Part shown: positions 43,334-51,905 of the stretch, piece after piece
Position numbering within the stretch: position 1 is the first letter of the stretch
Layout of the letters: every line of letters begins with the position of its first letter
Source: Cyclobacteriaceae bacterium
Lineage (GTDB): Bacteria > Bacteroidota > Bacteroidia > Cytophagales > Cyclobacteriaceae
Length of the DNA: 62,846 nucleotides
Direction of reading: 5' to 3'
NCBI GenBank assembly: GCA_020436125.1
Contig: JAGQYK010000008.1
Coordinates: 1-62,846, forward strand
Translations under genes and position numbers: made by a program
The notes under the pieces: generated by a model
Database searches by the model: none
What the model saw: the letters and a program-made list of their open reading frames with translations, nothing else
What the model was told of the DNA's origin: nothing

Positions 43334-44152
43334 TTATTTTAAAATTTCTTTTAGTCGGGTGTGGTATAATTCAAAATCACTTATGTTTTTATGACCTGCA
43401 CCCTCAATGGTTATGAAATGATCAGGTTGATCCAACAGAGGCTTTAGCTTCTCGGCAGAAGAAAGTGGGACTACCCAGTCGTCCGTGCCATGAAAAATAA
43501 ATTTAGGGTAATTGACTTTAGCGAGTGATTTTGTGTTGGAGAGTGAGATATTAATTGGAAATAAATGCAATAGGGGGCGGATAGGCCAATAGACAACGTC
43601 CTCAAATTCTGCAAAGGGAGTTTCTAGTATTAGGGTATTGGCATTCACTTTTGTAGCGAGGTGGGATGCTACGGTTGAGCCTAATGATCTGCCATATAAA
43701 ATTACTTTAGAAGGATTTAATTCATCAATCATCCAATTGTAAACATCATCACTATCGTTATACAAATTCTTGGGGTTGGGTTGCCCTTCGCTTTTGCCGT
43801 AGCCCCGATAGTCGTACATGAATACATCATACCCTAATTCAGTGAAGTCAACTGAATAGTTGCCCCATCTTTGTAAATTATCTGCATTGCCATGGGTGTA
43901 AAAAATTAGCCCTTTGGATGGAGTAGGGGATTGAAAGAGAAGGCCATTGAGTTGGATACCCTTTTTTGTTTTAATATAGTATTCCTGATAGGGTCCTGAG
44001 AATTGAAATTGATAATTAGGTGGGAGTTGAGTGTACTGAAAGATTATTCTGTTATGAAAAACATAAAAGAGAATTAGTGTAAGAATATAAACTCCCAGAG
44101 CGCCTACGCCTACGAGCCCCAGAGTGCGTTTTTTAATGAGGGATAATGACAT
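43334..44152 (-). CDS. Membrane-anchored alpha/beta hydrolase, paralogue of the downstream gene
   Basis: The 272-residue protein has an N-terminal membrane helix (LVGVGALGVYILTLILFYVF), LIFYTHGNADNLQRWG with DYRGYGKSEG, the nucleophile elbow GRSLGSTVASHLA, then FIFHGTDDWVVPLSSAEKL and GAGHKNISDF, giving a Ser-Asp-His triad like the neighbour. HGNADNL is the classic oxyanion HG motif, whereas the neighbour reads LKGNSKSI. It is the first of three leftward genes ending with an acyl-CoA synthetase. The two hydrolases may act on different acyl esters. Confidence 0.88.
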   Translation of the reverse strand: MSLSLIKKRTLGLVGVGALGVYILTLILFYVFHNRIIFQYTQLPPNYQFQFSGPYQEYYIKTKKGIQLNGLLFQSPTPSKGLIFYTHGNADNLQRWGNYSVDFTELGYDVFMYDYRGYGKSEGQPNPKNLYNDSDDVYNWMIDELNPSKVILYGRSLGSTVASHLATKVNANTLILETPFAEFEDVVYWPIRPLLHLFPINISLSNTKSLAKVNYPKFIFHGTDDWVVPLSSAEKLKPLLDQPDHFITIEGAGHKNISDFELYHTRLKEILK

Positions 44153-44186
44153 GTTTACAAAAGTATGATCTTATTTGATAGAAAGA

Positions 44187-44777
44187 TCATTCTAGTAAAC
44201 GGCCGAGCAACACTTCCGCTTTGCTGTTAATTGGATTTCCAGAACTTCTTCTGAAGGAAACAACCTGGCCTACATGCCATAGGGCATCTGCGATGGGGCC
44301 GTTGAGTAGGTTCCAAAATGGAAATTCGGTTTGATTGTCTCCACTTTGAAACACCATATTGAATTCGCTTAGATTATTTTTAGTAGTTGATTTCAGCTGT
44401 TGACTGGCGCTCTGGATGTTAACAAGTGTTCTTTCTCTGAGTTGAGTGTAAGAGAGGTTTTTATCTGTATTTGGGAATACAGTAGCTTTTTGTTGGGTAG
44501 TGTTGATCAGAATCTTTGTCAGTTCATAGATGTGTTCAAGGGTTTCTTTAGAAGTTCTCGCTTCATCGCTTGGTTGATAATCAAGATCCTCGTCTCTCAA
44601 GCCTTCAGTTGCCCAGTAATACCTGAAGCCAAGTCCATCAATCATCCTGGCGGCAACGGTTTCCGGAGTGTATTCTTTAGGATAGTCTGGGATTTGGTAA
44701 TAAGGCAGTTCAGTTTGTCCGCTGCAATAAAGGGACACTATTATTCCTATTGACGTGATAATTAGTTTTAGCTTCAT
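44187..44777 (-). CDS. Secreted DinB-fold (four-helix) protein
   Basis: The 196-residue protein has a signal peptide (IITSIGIIVSLYCSGQ). The mature part shows the DinB-superfamily helical bundle: RMIDGLGFRYYWATEGLRDEDLDYQPSDEARTSKE, TLEHIYELTKI and IADALWHVGQVVSFRRSSG, with the metal-site His of TLEHIYE and ALWHVGQ. DinB-fold enzymes include thiol transferases (bacillithiol, mycothiol) and hydrolases, usually cytoplasmic; export is unusual. It is a different family from DNA polymerase IV, although the next gene upstream is dinB. Function unknown. Confidence 0.8.
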   Translation of the reverse strand: MKLKLIITSIGIIVSLYCSGQTELPYYQIPDYPKEYTPETVAARMIDGLGFRYYWATEGLRDEDLDYQPSDEARTSKETLEHIYELTKILINTTQQKATVFPNTDKNLSYTQLRERTLVNIQSASQQLKSTTKNNLSEFNMVFQSGDNQTEFPFWNLLNGPIADALWHVGQVVSFRRSSGNPINSKAEVLLGRLLE

Positions 44778-44814
44778 TTGTTGGCGATTAGAGTTTGAAC
44801 ATCATACTGATGGA

Positions 44815-45897
44815 TTAGAATAGTTTTAACTGGTCGGACTCTTCATCCATTTTGTTGATAGAATGTGGTTCTTCAAAATTGCTCATGGAGATACCAAGTA
44901 GCCTTATCTTTTTAGATTCTGGATCGGTACTCACAAGCAATGATTTAACAACCTTAAGTATTTTGTTGATATCATTAGTACGCTCAGTAAATGACTGACT
45001 ACGTGTAATCTGCTTGAAATCGTGGTACTTTATTTTTAGTGTAACGGTTCTTCCCTTGAGTTGGTTGCGTGACAATCTTTTGAAGACCGATTCTCCTATT
45101 TTATCCAGTTCATCATACATCTCTTCCAATCGAGTCAGATCCTGTGAAAATGTATCTTCAGCTCCAATCGATTTGGCTTTGCGATGGGGCTGAACGGGTC
45201 GATTGTCTTCACCTCGTACAATTTTGTAAAAGAACTTACCTGCTTTACCAAAATGACAGGTCATCTCAGTCTCAGTCAACTTCTTTAAGTCAGCACCGTT
45301 ATGAAGCCCTAATGTTTTCATTTTGGAAGCAGTCACTTTGCCTACTCCATAGAACTTTTCCACTGGTAAATCTTCCATAAATTTTTCGATCCTGGAGGGG
45401 CCAATGAATGTAATGCCATCTGGTTTATTAATATCAGAAGCGATCTTTGCTACGAACTTATTGATGGAAATTCCAGCTGATGCAGTAAGTCGAAGTTCGT
45501 CTTTGATTTCTTTTCTAATGCGTTCTGCAATTTCAATAGCAGAGCCTATATTAAGTTTATCAATTGTTACATCCAGATAAGCTTCATCGAGCGATAGTGG
45601 TTCTATAATATCGGTATAGCGTTTAAAAATCTTTCTGATTTCCTGAGAAACTTCTTTGTAAACGTCAAACCTGGGTTTAATGAATATTAGGTCTTTACAT
45701 AACTCCGCTGCTTGCTTTGAAGGCATAGCGGAACGTATCCCATATTTTCGAGCTTCATAGCTGGCTGCAGCAACCACTCCACCACGTCCGTTAGGAGATC
45801 CTCCCACTACAAGCGGTTTGCCAACATAGAAAGGATTGTCGCGCTGCTCAACAGATGCATAGAAGGCATCCATGTCGATATGAATAATTTTTCTCAA
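44815..45897 (-). CDS. dinB: DNA polymerase IV (Y-family translesion polymerase)
   Basis: The 360-residue protein has the Y-family catalytic motifs IIHIDMDAFYASVEQRDNP (Asp8) and PLSLDEAYLDVT (Asp-Glu), a helix-hairpin-helix thumb region (VEKFYGVGKVTASKMKTLG) and a little-finger domain. The last residues, QLKLF, form a textbook beta-clamp-binding motif. It copies damaged DNA with low fidelity. No clear LexA box was found upstream in the short gap, but I cannot exclude one. The gene is co-directional with the secreted DinB-fold gene downstream. Confidence 0.95.
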   Translation of the reverse strand: MRKIIHIDMDAFYASVEQRDNPFYVGKPLVVGGSPNGRGGVVAAASYEARKYGIRSAMPSKQAAELCKDLIFIKPRFDVYKEVSQEIRKIFKRYTDIIEPLSLDEAYLDVTIDKLNIGSAIEIAERIRKEIKDELRLTASAGISINKFVAKIASDINKPDGITFIGPSRIEKFMEDLPVEKFYGVGKVTASKMKTLGLHNGADLKKLTETEMTCHFGKAGKFFYKIVRGEDNRPVQPHRKAKSIGAEDTFSQDLTRLEEMYDELDKIGESVFKRLSRNQLKGRTVTLKIKYHDFKQITRSQSFTERTNDINKILKVVKSLLVSTDPESKKIRLLGISMSNFEEPHSINKMDEESDQLKLF

Positions 45898-45951
45898 TCA
45901 GTTTAGATATCTTATCAAATATAGCCACACTGGTTTATACAATGAAAAGCA

Positions 45952-45984
45952 AAAAGCCCTACCGTTATGAACGATAGGGCTTTT
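45952..45984 (-). terminator. Strong rho-independent terminator
   Basis: Arms AAAAGCCCTACCGTT and AACGATAGGGCTTTT pair over 15 positions with one mismatch around ATG. On the minus strand it follows the stop of the propeller gene (46004) by 19 bases and would end its transcript before dinB. The A and T tails on both sides would let it act in both directions. Confidence 0.88.
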
Positions 45985-46003
45985 GTTTAGAGGTTGCTCT
46001 GGA

Positions 46004-49000
46004 TTATTTTATTTCCAAATTCAATTTTTGATTGAGGCTAGGGACCTCGCCATTGAAGATGTTATTTAGTTTCGTAAGATGTCCAACCAATTCAGCCGAC
46101 AATTCTTTAAACACTACGTAAGCACCATCTGTTGGTTTTCCGACTCCAGTCTCTACACTTCTTCGAAGAGAAGATAATCTATTATTGAGTTTAATAGGGA
46201 AGTTCAACGGATCCTGACCACTTTGATTTTTCGTTTGATAGAGGTCTTGTTCAATGACCGTGATTTTATCCATGAAACTTTTTGCCGCAGCCTTTGCGGA
46301 TGGATCGCTGATAGATTTTAGACTTTCTGCAATCTTGCCCTTGGCTTCGCGTATTTTTATAACTGCCTCATTGGCTTCGCTTTCCTTATCTCGAATTTGA
46401 ATGGCCAAATCAAAAGTTTCTTTGAGGTCGGCCTCAGTAACTCCCTTCACATTCGGATCCATCTTTATTTTGAATGGGTGTGTTTCAGTGAAGCTACCAG
46501 CCGTTAATCTCACTTTGTAGTCTCCAGGAGGTGCTGTTGGTCCACGCTGAGGTCTTCCGCTCCAAATAATGATGCCATCAAATACGGTTGCGCCAGGGTA
46601 GTGAAGATCCCATGTGAAGGAATTAAGTCCAGTGGCCGTTGTTGGCTTTGAACTTCCTCCACTCATCCACCACGGAACATTAGGATCTTTTTTGTTGACC
46701 TTTTCTTTTCCAATATGAGTTGAAATTACATTGTCTTTAGCATCCAGTATTTCGATCTTAACCGAGTCCAAACTATTCTTCAAATAGTATTGAACTTTAA
46801 GATCATAAATGTCGCGTATAGGATCGGTTGGTTTGAAAAGTATAGTGTTTTGCTTAGCAAGATCTGCAGTGATTTGACGCATCGGGTTAATATCATCTAA
46901 GATCCAAAACCCACGGCCGTGTGTTCCCAATACCACATCGCTGTCTTTTATCACTAAGTCACGAATAGGTGTGTCAGGTAAATTCAGTTGAAGCGGTTGC
47001 CATAGATCACCAGCATTAAATGATACGTAGGCACCATGCTCTGTTCCAAGGAATAGTAACCCGGGCCTTTCAGGGTCTTCACGCACTGATCTTGCAAAGT
47101 GACCATCTTTTATTCCTGTAATGATCTTTGTCCACGTTTTTCCATAGTCAGTGGTTCTGAATACATAAGGCTGACGATCATCCACCTGATACCTGTTGGC
47201 TGCCAAGTATAACGTTCCTGGATTATGCTGCGACTCATCAATAATACTTACCCTTGAAAATTTAGGGAGGTCTTTAGGGGTGATGTCTGTCCATTTTTTT
47301 CCACCATTACGTGTGATGTGCACCTTTCCATCATCCGATCCTGCCCAGATGGTGTTGACATCATGAAAGGAGGGAGCCAACGCAAATACCGTAGCGTAAA
47401 TCTCCGGCCCATTCATATCATTGGTTATTATTCCTCCTGTTTCACCAAGAGTTTCAGGATCGGCATAGGTCAAGTCTGGACTAATTTTCTCCCAAGTCTG
47501 TCCGTCATTGGTTGTTTTCCACACGTGCTGCGAACAAGTGTACATGACGTTAGGATCTTTTGGCGCAAACATGATTGGGAATGTCCACTGCCAGCGTTCA
47601 GGCAATGCACTTGCTGGTTCACCTGAAAAGAACCTTGGGTATACTTGAATATCTCTAATTTGGCCTGTCTTTCTATTAAGGCGGGTTAACAATGCCCCTT
47701 GACTACCTGCATAAAACACATCGGGGTCAGTGGGGCTTTGTGTAATCCATCCACTTTCTCCACCACCAACGGAATAGTACCAGCCATGATTGGGCCCTCT
47801 TGCTTGCATATGCTCCCAGCCATCACTTGGCATGGCCAACGTGCTATTGTCTTGCTGAGCTCCGGCAACGTGATAAGGCACATCGCTGGTGGCCATTACA
47901 TGATAAAATTGAGTAGTGGTATAGTCTTGTTCTGTCCAGGTTTTACCTCCGTTTAGGCTAACTGCTCCGCCACCATCGTTGGAGGTAACCATTCGTTGTG
48001 GATTGTTAGGGTCTATCCATAGATCATGATTATCACCATGAGGCGGTTGAATTTCAGTATCAAAAGTCACTCCACCATCAGTAGATTTCCAGAAGTCTAC
48101 ATTGAGACCATACACTATGTCCTTGTTTAAAGGATCAGCAACGAGTCGAGAATAGTAAAATGCACGCTGACGTAACTTGCGCTCATTGTTTACCATTTTC
48201 CAAGTCCATCCGCCATCATCTGAGCGGAATACTCCACCTTCATTAGCTTCTACAACGGCCCATACGCGATTGGGGTCAGCTGGTGAAACGGTAACTCCGA
48301 TTTTTCCAAGAGGACCTTCAGGCATCCCGGGATTTTTAGTCAGTTCAGTCCACGTCTCTCCACCGTTTTGGGATTTCCAAAGTTTACAATCTGGTCCGCC
48401 TCCCCACATTTTCCAAGCCTTGCGATATACTTGCCAGGTGGAAGCATACAATACATTGGGGTTAGTGCGATCAATGATTAAGTCAGCCGCACCAGCTTTT
48501 GGACTTACATACAATACTTTCTTCCAGGTGTTTCCGCCATCAGTAGATTTAAATACTCCACGCTCTTCATTGTCACCATAAGGATGACCTAGCGCGGCTA
48601 CATATACAATATCCGGATTGGTAGGATGAATTCTAATCCGAGAGATTGCCTGAGTATCTTTCAAACCAAGAGATCGCCATGTTTTTCCACCATCGGTGGT
48701 TTTGTAAACGCCTTCTCCTTGTGTAATACTTCCTCTAAGCTGGGTTTCACCACCTCCGATGTAAACGATATCCGGATTGGTTTCAGCAACGGCAACCGCT
48801 CCAATAGACGAGGAGTTGATTTGTCCGTCTGTTACAGGAAACCATTCGTTTCCTCCATCCACAGTCTTCCAAAGACCACCTCCTGTAGCTCCAAAGTAAT
48901 ATTCATTGGGCCTTCCTGGGCTTCCCATGGAGCTTAGGGATCGTCCACCACGATTGGGACCAATATTTCTCCAGGTGAGACTGTTATAAAATGAAGGGTC

Positions 49001-49096
49001 GACAACTGGTTTAGGTTGACTTTGTGCGTAGGTGCTTTCGCTTGCCATCCATACCAGGAATATAGCAGAAAGCACACGAACCGGTGAGAATCTCAT
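46004..49096 (-). CDS. Secreted sortilin/VPS10-like BNR-repeat beta-propeller protein
   Basis: The 1030-residue protein has a signal peptide (VLSAIFLVWMASESTYAQ), then repeated BNR units: WKTVDGGNEWFP, YKTTDGGKTWRS, FKSTDGGNTWKK, WKSQNGGETWTE, FRSDDGGWTWKM, HITRNGGKKWTD, FRTTDYGKTWTK. These are interleaved with NPDIVYVAALGHPYG-type strands. A final part of about 270 residues (VRLTAGSFTETHPFKIKMDP then helices) is the usual C-terminal extension of this family. It is the full-length relative of the truncated gene at 1-1755. It probably sits in the periplasm or at the surface and may bind or degrade polymers; activity unproven. Confidence 0.88.
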   Translation of the reverse strand: MRFSPVRVLSAIFLVWMASESTYAQSQPKPVVDPSFYNSLTWRNIGPNRGGRSLSSMGSPGRPNEYYFGATGGGLWKTVDGGNEWFPVTDGQINSSSIGAVAVAETNPDIVYIGGGETQLRGSITQGEGVYKTTDGGKTWRSLGLKDTQAISRIRIHPTNPDIVYVAALGHPYGDNEERGVFKSTDGGNTWKKVLYVSPKAGAADLIIDRTNPNVLYASTWQVYRKAWKMWGGGPDCKLWKSQNGGETWTELTKNPGMPEGPLGKIGVTVSPADPNRVWAVVEANEGGVFRSDDGGWTWKMVNNERKLRQRAFYYSRLVADPLNKDIVYGLNVDFWKSTDGGVTFDTEIQPPHGDNHDLWIDPNNPQRMVTSNDGGGAVSLNGGKTWTEQDYTTTQFYHVMATSDVPYHVAGAQQDNSTLAMPSDGWEHMQARGPNHGWYYSVGGGESGWITQSPTDPDVFYAGSQGALLTRLNRKTGQIRDIQVYPRFFSGEPASALPERWQWTFPIMFAPKDPNVMYTCSQHVWKTTNDGQTWEKISPDLTYADPETLGETGGIITNDMNGPEIYATVFALAPSFHDVNTIWAGSDDGKVHITRNGGKKWTDITPKDLPKFSRVSIIDESQHNPGTLYLAANRYQVDDRQPYVFRTTDYGKTWTKIITGIKDGHFARSVREDPERPGLLFLGTEHGAYVSFNAGDLWQPLQLNLPDTPIRDLVIKDSDVVLGTHGRGFWILDDINPMRQITADLAKQNTILFKPTDPIRDIYDLKVQYYLKNSLDSVKIEILDAKDNVISTHIGKEKVNKKDPNVPWWMSGGSSKPTTATGLNSFTWDLHYPGATVFDGIIIWSGRPQRGPTAPPGDYKVRLTAGSFTETHPFKIKMDPNVKGVTEADLKETFDLAIQIRDKESEANEAVIKIREAKGKIAESLKSISDPSAKAAAKSFMDKITVIEQDLYQTKNQSGQDPLNFPIKLNNRLSSLRRSVETGVGKPTDGAYVVFKELSAELVGHLTKLNNIFNGEVPSLNQKLNLEIK

Positions 49097-49272
49097 AAAA
49101 TTTTAGGTTTAGTCTAGTGATGACAAAGTATTGTTAAATCCAAAATAATCCAATGGGAATTATATGGGTAGCGGTTTAATATTGAGATAGAGGGTATTTG
49201 ATGTAAGTCGCCTGAATCAAAATTGGACTATGATTGATCAATATCACTCATTAATCCATCAAAAGGGAGGGT

Positions 49273-49280
49273 TATATTTG
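49273..49280 (+). promoter_or_regulatory. Candidate -7 promoter element for the GH127 gene
   Basis: TATATTTG matches the Bacteroidota -7 consensus TAnnTTTG and lies 14 bases before ATG 49295, which would give a very short leader. I see no good -33 TTTG at the right spacing, so the call is weak. Confidence 0.35.
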
Positions 49281-49294
49281 TTTGCTTAAAAATT

Positions 49295-51631
49295 ATGAAC
49301 ATGGTTTTATTTCGCAGAGCAGATGTAATTATTGGTTTGATTATGCTTTTGCTGGCTTCATGCCAATCAAAAGAAAAGGGTGATGCCCTTAAGGTGACTC
49401 CATTTGAACTCAATCAAGTGAAGCTATTGGATGGTCCTTTTAAGCATGCAACAGCGCTCAATAAAGAAGTGTTGTTAAACTATGATCCGGATAGATTTTT
49501 AGCAAAATACCGTATAGAAGCTGGCCTTAAACCCAAAGCGGAGCACTACCATGGTTGGGAAGATAACACCATCGCTGGCCAGAGTGTAGGACATTATTTA
49601 TCTGCCATCAGCATGATGTATCAAACCACAGGAGATGATGAATTTAAAAAACGCGCAGCGTATATAGTAGATGAGTTAGCAGAATGTCAGTCAGCAAACG
49701 GGGGAGGATACATTGGGGCAATTCCTGGCGGCAGAAAAATATTTGAAGAGCAGGTGGCTAAAGGAGATATCCGTTCTCAAGGTTTTGACCTCAATGGTTT
49801 ATGGTCTCCATTTTATAATTATCATAAAATGATGGCAGGATTAAGGGATGCATATCATCTTTTGGGAATTGAAAAAGCATTGTCTGTGGAAAAAGGATTT
49901 GCTGATTGGGTGGCCTCGATCATATCACCACTTAATGACGATCAGTTGCAGAAAATGCTTGCTTGCGAATACGGTGGGATGAATGAGGTGCTCGCAGATT
50001 TATATGCAGATACAAAAGAAGATAAGTATATGGATTTATCGCGTGCCTTCTACCAGAAAGTGGTATTGGATTCAATCGCATTGGGAAAAGATGTATTGTC
50101 AGGCCTGCATGCCAACACTCAGATACCAAAGTTTATTGGATTGGCCAGAGATTATGAACTCACTCAAAATGAGAAAGCAAAACAATCCGCAACATTTTTT
50201 TGGAATCGGGTTGTCAATCATCATTCTTATGTTACCGGTGGCAATGGAAACCATGAGTACTTTGGCCCTCCAGATCAATTGAGAAATAGATTAAGCGATG
50301 GAACCACAGAAACCTGTAACGTATACAATATGCTTAAACTCACTAATCACGTGTTTGAGTGGGAACCAACTGCTGAAGTGGCAGACTTTTATGAGAGAGC
50401 GCTTTTCAATCATATTCTTTCTACTCAAAATCCTGAAAATGGTAAAGTGATCTATAATCTTTCTTTGGAAATGGGAGGCAATAAATACTTTCAGGATTAT
50501 TATGCTTTCACATGCTGTGTTGATTCAGGGATGGAGACGCATGCTAAATATGGAGGGTCAATATATTTTCATAATGATGATGAGTTATACATTAATCAGT
50601 TTATAGCATCAGAGGTAAATTGGAATGAGAAAGGGTTGGTCTTTCGTCAAACCACTGATTTTCCAAAGGAACAAGGAACTACCATATCATTTGAAGCAGA
50701 AAACCCACAGACATTTGATTTGAAGATTAGGTATCCTTATTGGGCGGAAAACGGAATGCGTGTAAAGGTTAATGGAGATCAAATAAGAGTGGATCAACAA
50801 CCAAGTAGTTTTGTGTCCATTCATCGTGAATGGAGAACAGGTGATAAGGTGGAAGTAGAATTTCCCTTTACTATCAGAACGGAATCAATGCCTGATGATG
50901 AGAACAGGCTAGCTATTCTATACGGACCGTTGGTGATGGCCGGTATACTGGGGCCAAAGGACGATCCGAAAGCAACGGAGATCGATTATGTTCCAATTTT
51001 TCTTACTGAAAATAGAGACGCTAAAAATTGGGTTAATCCTACCGGTGAGCCTAATGAATTTAAAGTAGTAGATGTTAGTCAGCCTCGTGATTTTGTTTTG
51101 AAGCCGTTTTATGAAGTTTATGGTAGTACCTATTCTGTGTATTGGGATGTATTTAATGAGGCAAGTTGGAAAGAACATAAGGAATCTTTTACAGCTGAGT
51201 TGGAGCGAAAGAAAAAGTTAGAAGAGCGAACTTTTGATTTTGTTCAACCTGGCGAAATGCAACCCGAGCGAGATCACAACTTTACAGGCGACAGCGTGTA
51301 CATTGAAACTATGAAAGACAGAAAAGCAAGGGTAGCCAATAGGGGAGGATGGTTTTCGTTTGATATGAAAGTAATGACAGGCCAACCGATGGCATTAGTG
51401 GTGGAGTACTGGGGGGGATATACAGGGGGCAAGACATTTGACATTTATGTAGATGATCAAAAGATTGCAACAGAAAATATATCAGGAAAGAAGGATGGTG
51501 AGTTTATTGATATCCAGTACAACATTCCGGAAGCGTTAACCCTTAGCACTAATATTATTACCGTAAAATTTATGGGACATGTAGGGCACCGCACTGGGCC
51601 AGTATTTGGAATAAGAACCATAAAGCGGTAA
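49295..51631 (+). CDS. GH127-type beta-L-arabinofuranosidase lipoprotein
   Basis: The 778-residue protein has a lipoprotein signal (IGLIMLLLASCQSKEKG, lipidated Cys near residue 23). It matches GH127 (DUF1680): GWEDNTIAGQSVGHYLSAISMMYQ, GYIGAIPGG, NGLWSPFYNYHKMMAGL and SYVTGGNGNHEYFGP. The zinc site of the Bifidobacterium enzyme (one Glu, three Cys) is kept: Glu339 and Cys341 in TETCNVYN, Cys407 and Cys408 in FTCCVDSG; one of the paired Cys is the proposed nucleophile. A C-terminal beta-sandwich ends at SGKKDGEF. It removes terminal arabinofuranose from plant- or algal-type glycans, but other specificities exist in the family. The gene is monocistronic and divergent from the propeller gene. 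Confidence 0.9.
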   Translation: MNMVLFRRADVIIGLIMLLLASCQSKEKGDALKVTPFELNQVKLLDGPFKHATALNKEVLLNYDPDRFLAKYRIEAGLKPKAEHYHGWEDNTIAGQSVGHYLSAISMMYQTTGDDEFKKRAAYIVDELAECQSANGGGYIGAIPGGRKIFEEQVAKGDIRSQGFDLNGLWSPFYNYHKMMAGLRDAYHLLGIEKALSVEKGFADWVASIISPLNDDQLQKMLACEYGGMNEVLADLYADTKEDKYMDLSRAFYQKVVLDSIALGKDVLSGLHANTQIPKFIGLARDYELTQNEKAKQSATFFWNRVVNHHSYVTGGNGNHEYFGPPDQLRNRLSDGTTETCNVYNMLKLTNHVFEWEPTAEVADFYERALFNHILSTQNPENGKVIYNLSLEMGGNKYFQDYYAFTCCVDSGMETHAKYGGSIYFHNDDELYINQFIASEVNWNEKGLVFRQTTDFPKEQGTTISFEAENPQTFDLKIRYPYWAENGMRVKVNGDQIRVDQQPSSFVSIHREWRTGDKVEVEFPFTIRTESMPDDENRLAILYGPLVMAGILGPKDDPKATEIDYVPIFLTENRDAKNWVNPTGEPNEFKVVDVSQPRDFVLKPFYEVYGSTYSVYWDVFNEASWKEHKESFTAELERKKKLEERTFDFVQPGEMQPERDHNFTGDSVYIETMKDRKARVANRGGWFSFDMKVMTGQPMALVVEYWGGYTGGKTFDIYVDDQKIATENISGKKDGEFIDIQYNIPEALTLSTNIITVKFMGHVGHRTGPVFGIRTIKR

Positions 51632-51825
51632 TAATTACCACTTGCGGCCAAGTGATGAGCAGTAATTCATTTTCAAAATCTACAGATATGGTAGATTAAG
51701 AGAGTAAGCTTCAATTTTATGTGTTTAACCATTGATTTAGGACATACATGTAAGGAATTGGCTTCTTAATTATAAAATGGTTTCCTAATTCATCGCAAAT
51801 ATCACATTTTTAACGGTTACCCAGT

Positions 51826-51857
51826 TTTGTTCTTATGTATGATTATAAGGATATTTG
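51826..51857 (+). promoter_or_regulatory. Candidate promoter of the SUMF1-fold/repeat-protein operon
   Basis: TTTG (51826-51829) and GATATTTG (51850-51857) are 20 bases apart, one base off TTTG-N20-TAnnTTTG. Transcription would begin near 51864, about 40 bases before ATG 51906. A small inverted repeat CACTTG-CGGC-CAAGTG lies farther upstream (about 51640-51655). Confidence 0.5.
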
Positions 51858-51905
51858 AACAATACCCTATTTGAGCCAAATACATTGAACAAACCGTTAA
51901 CCCTA

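Noticed and set aside
44187..44777. DinB-fold gene as a translesion polymerase part
   Set aside because: DinB-fold proteins are unrelated to polymerase IV apart from the name, and this one has a signal peptide.
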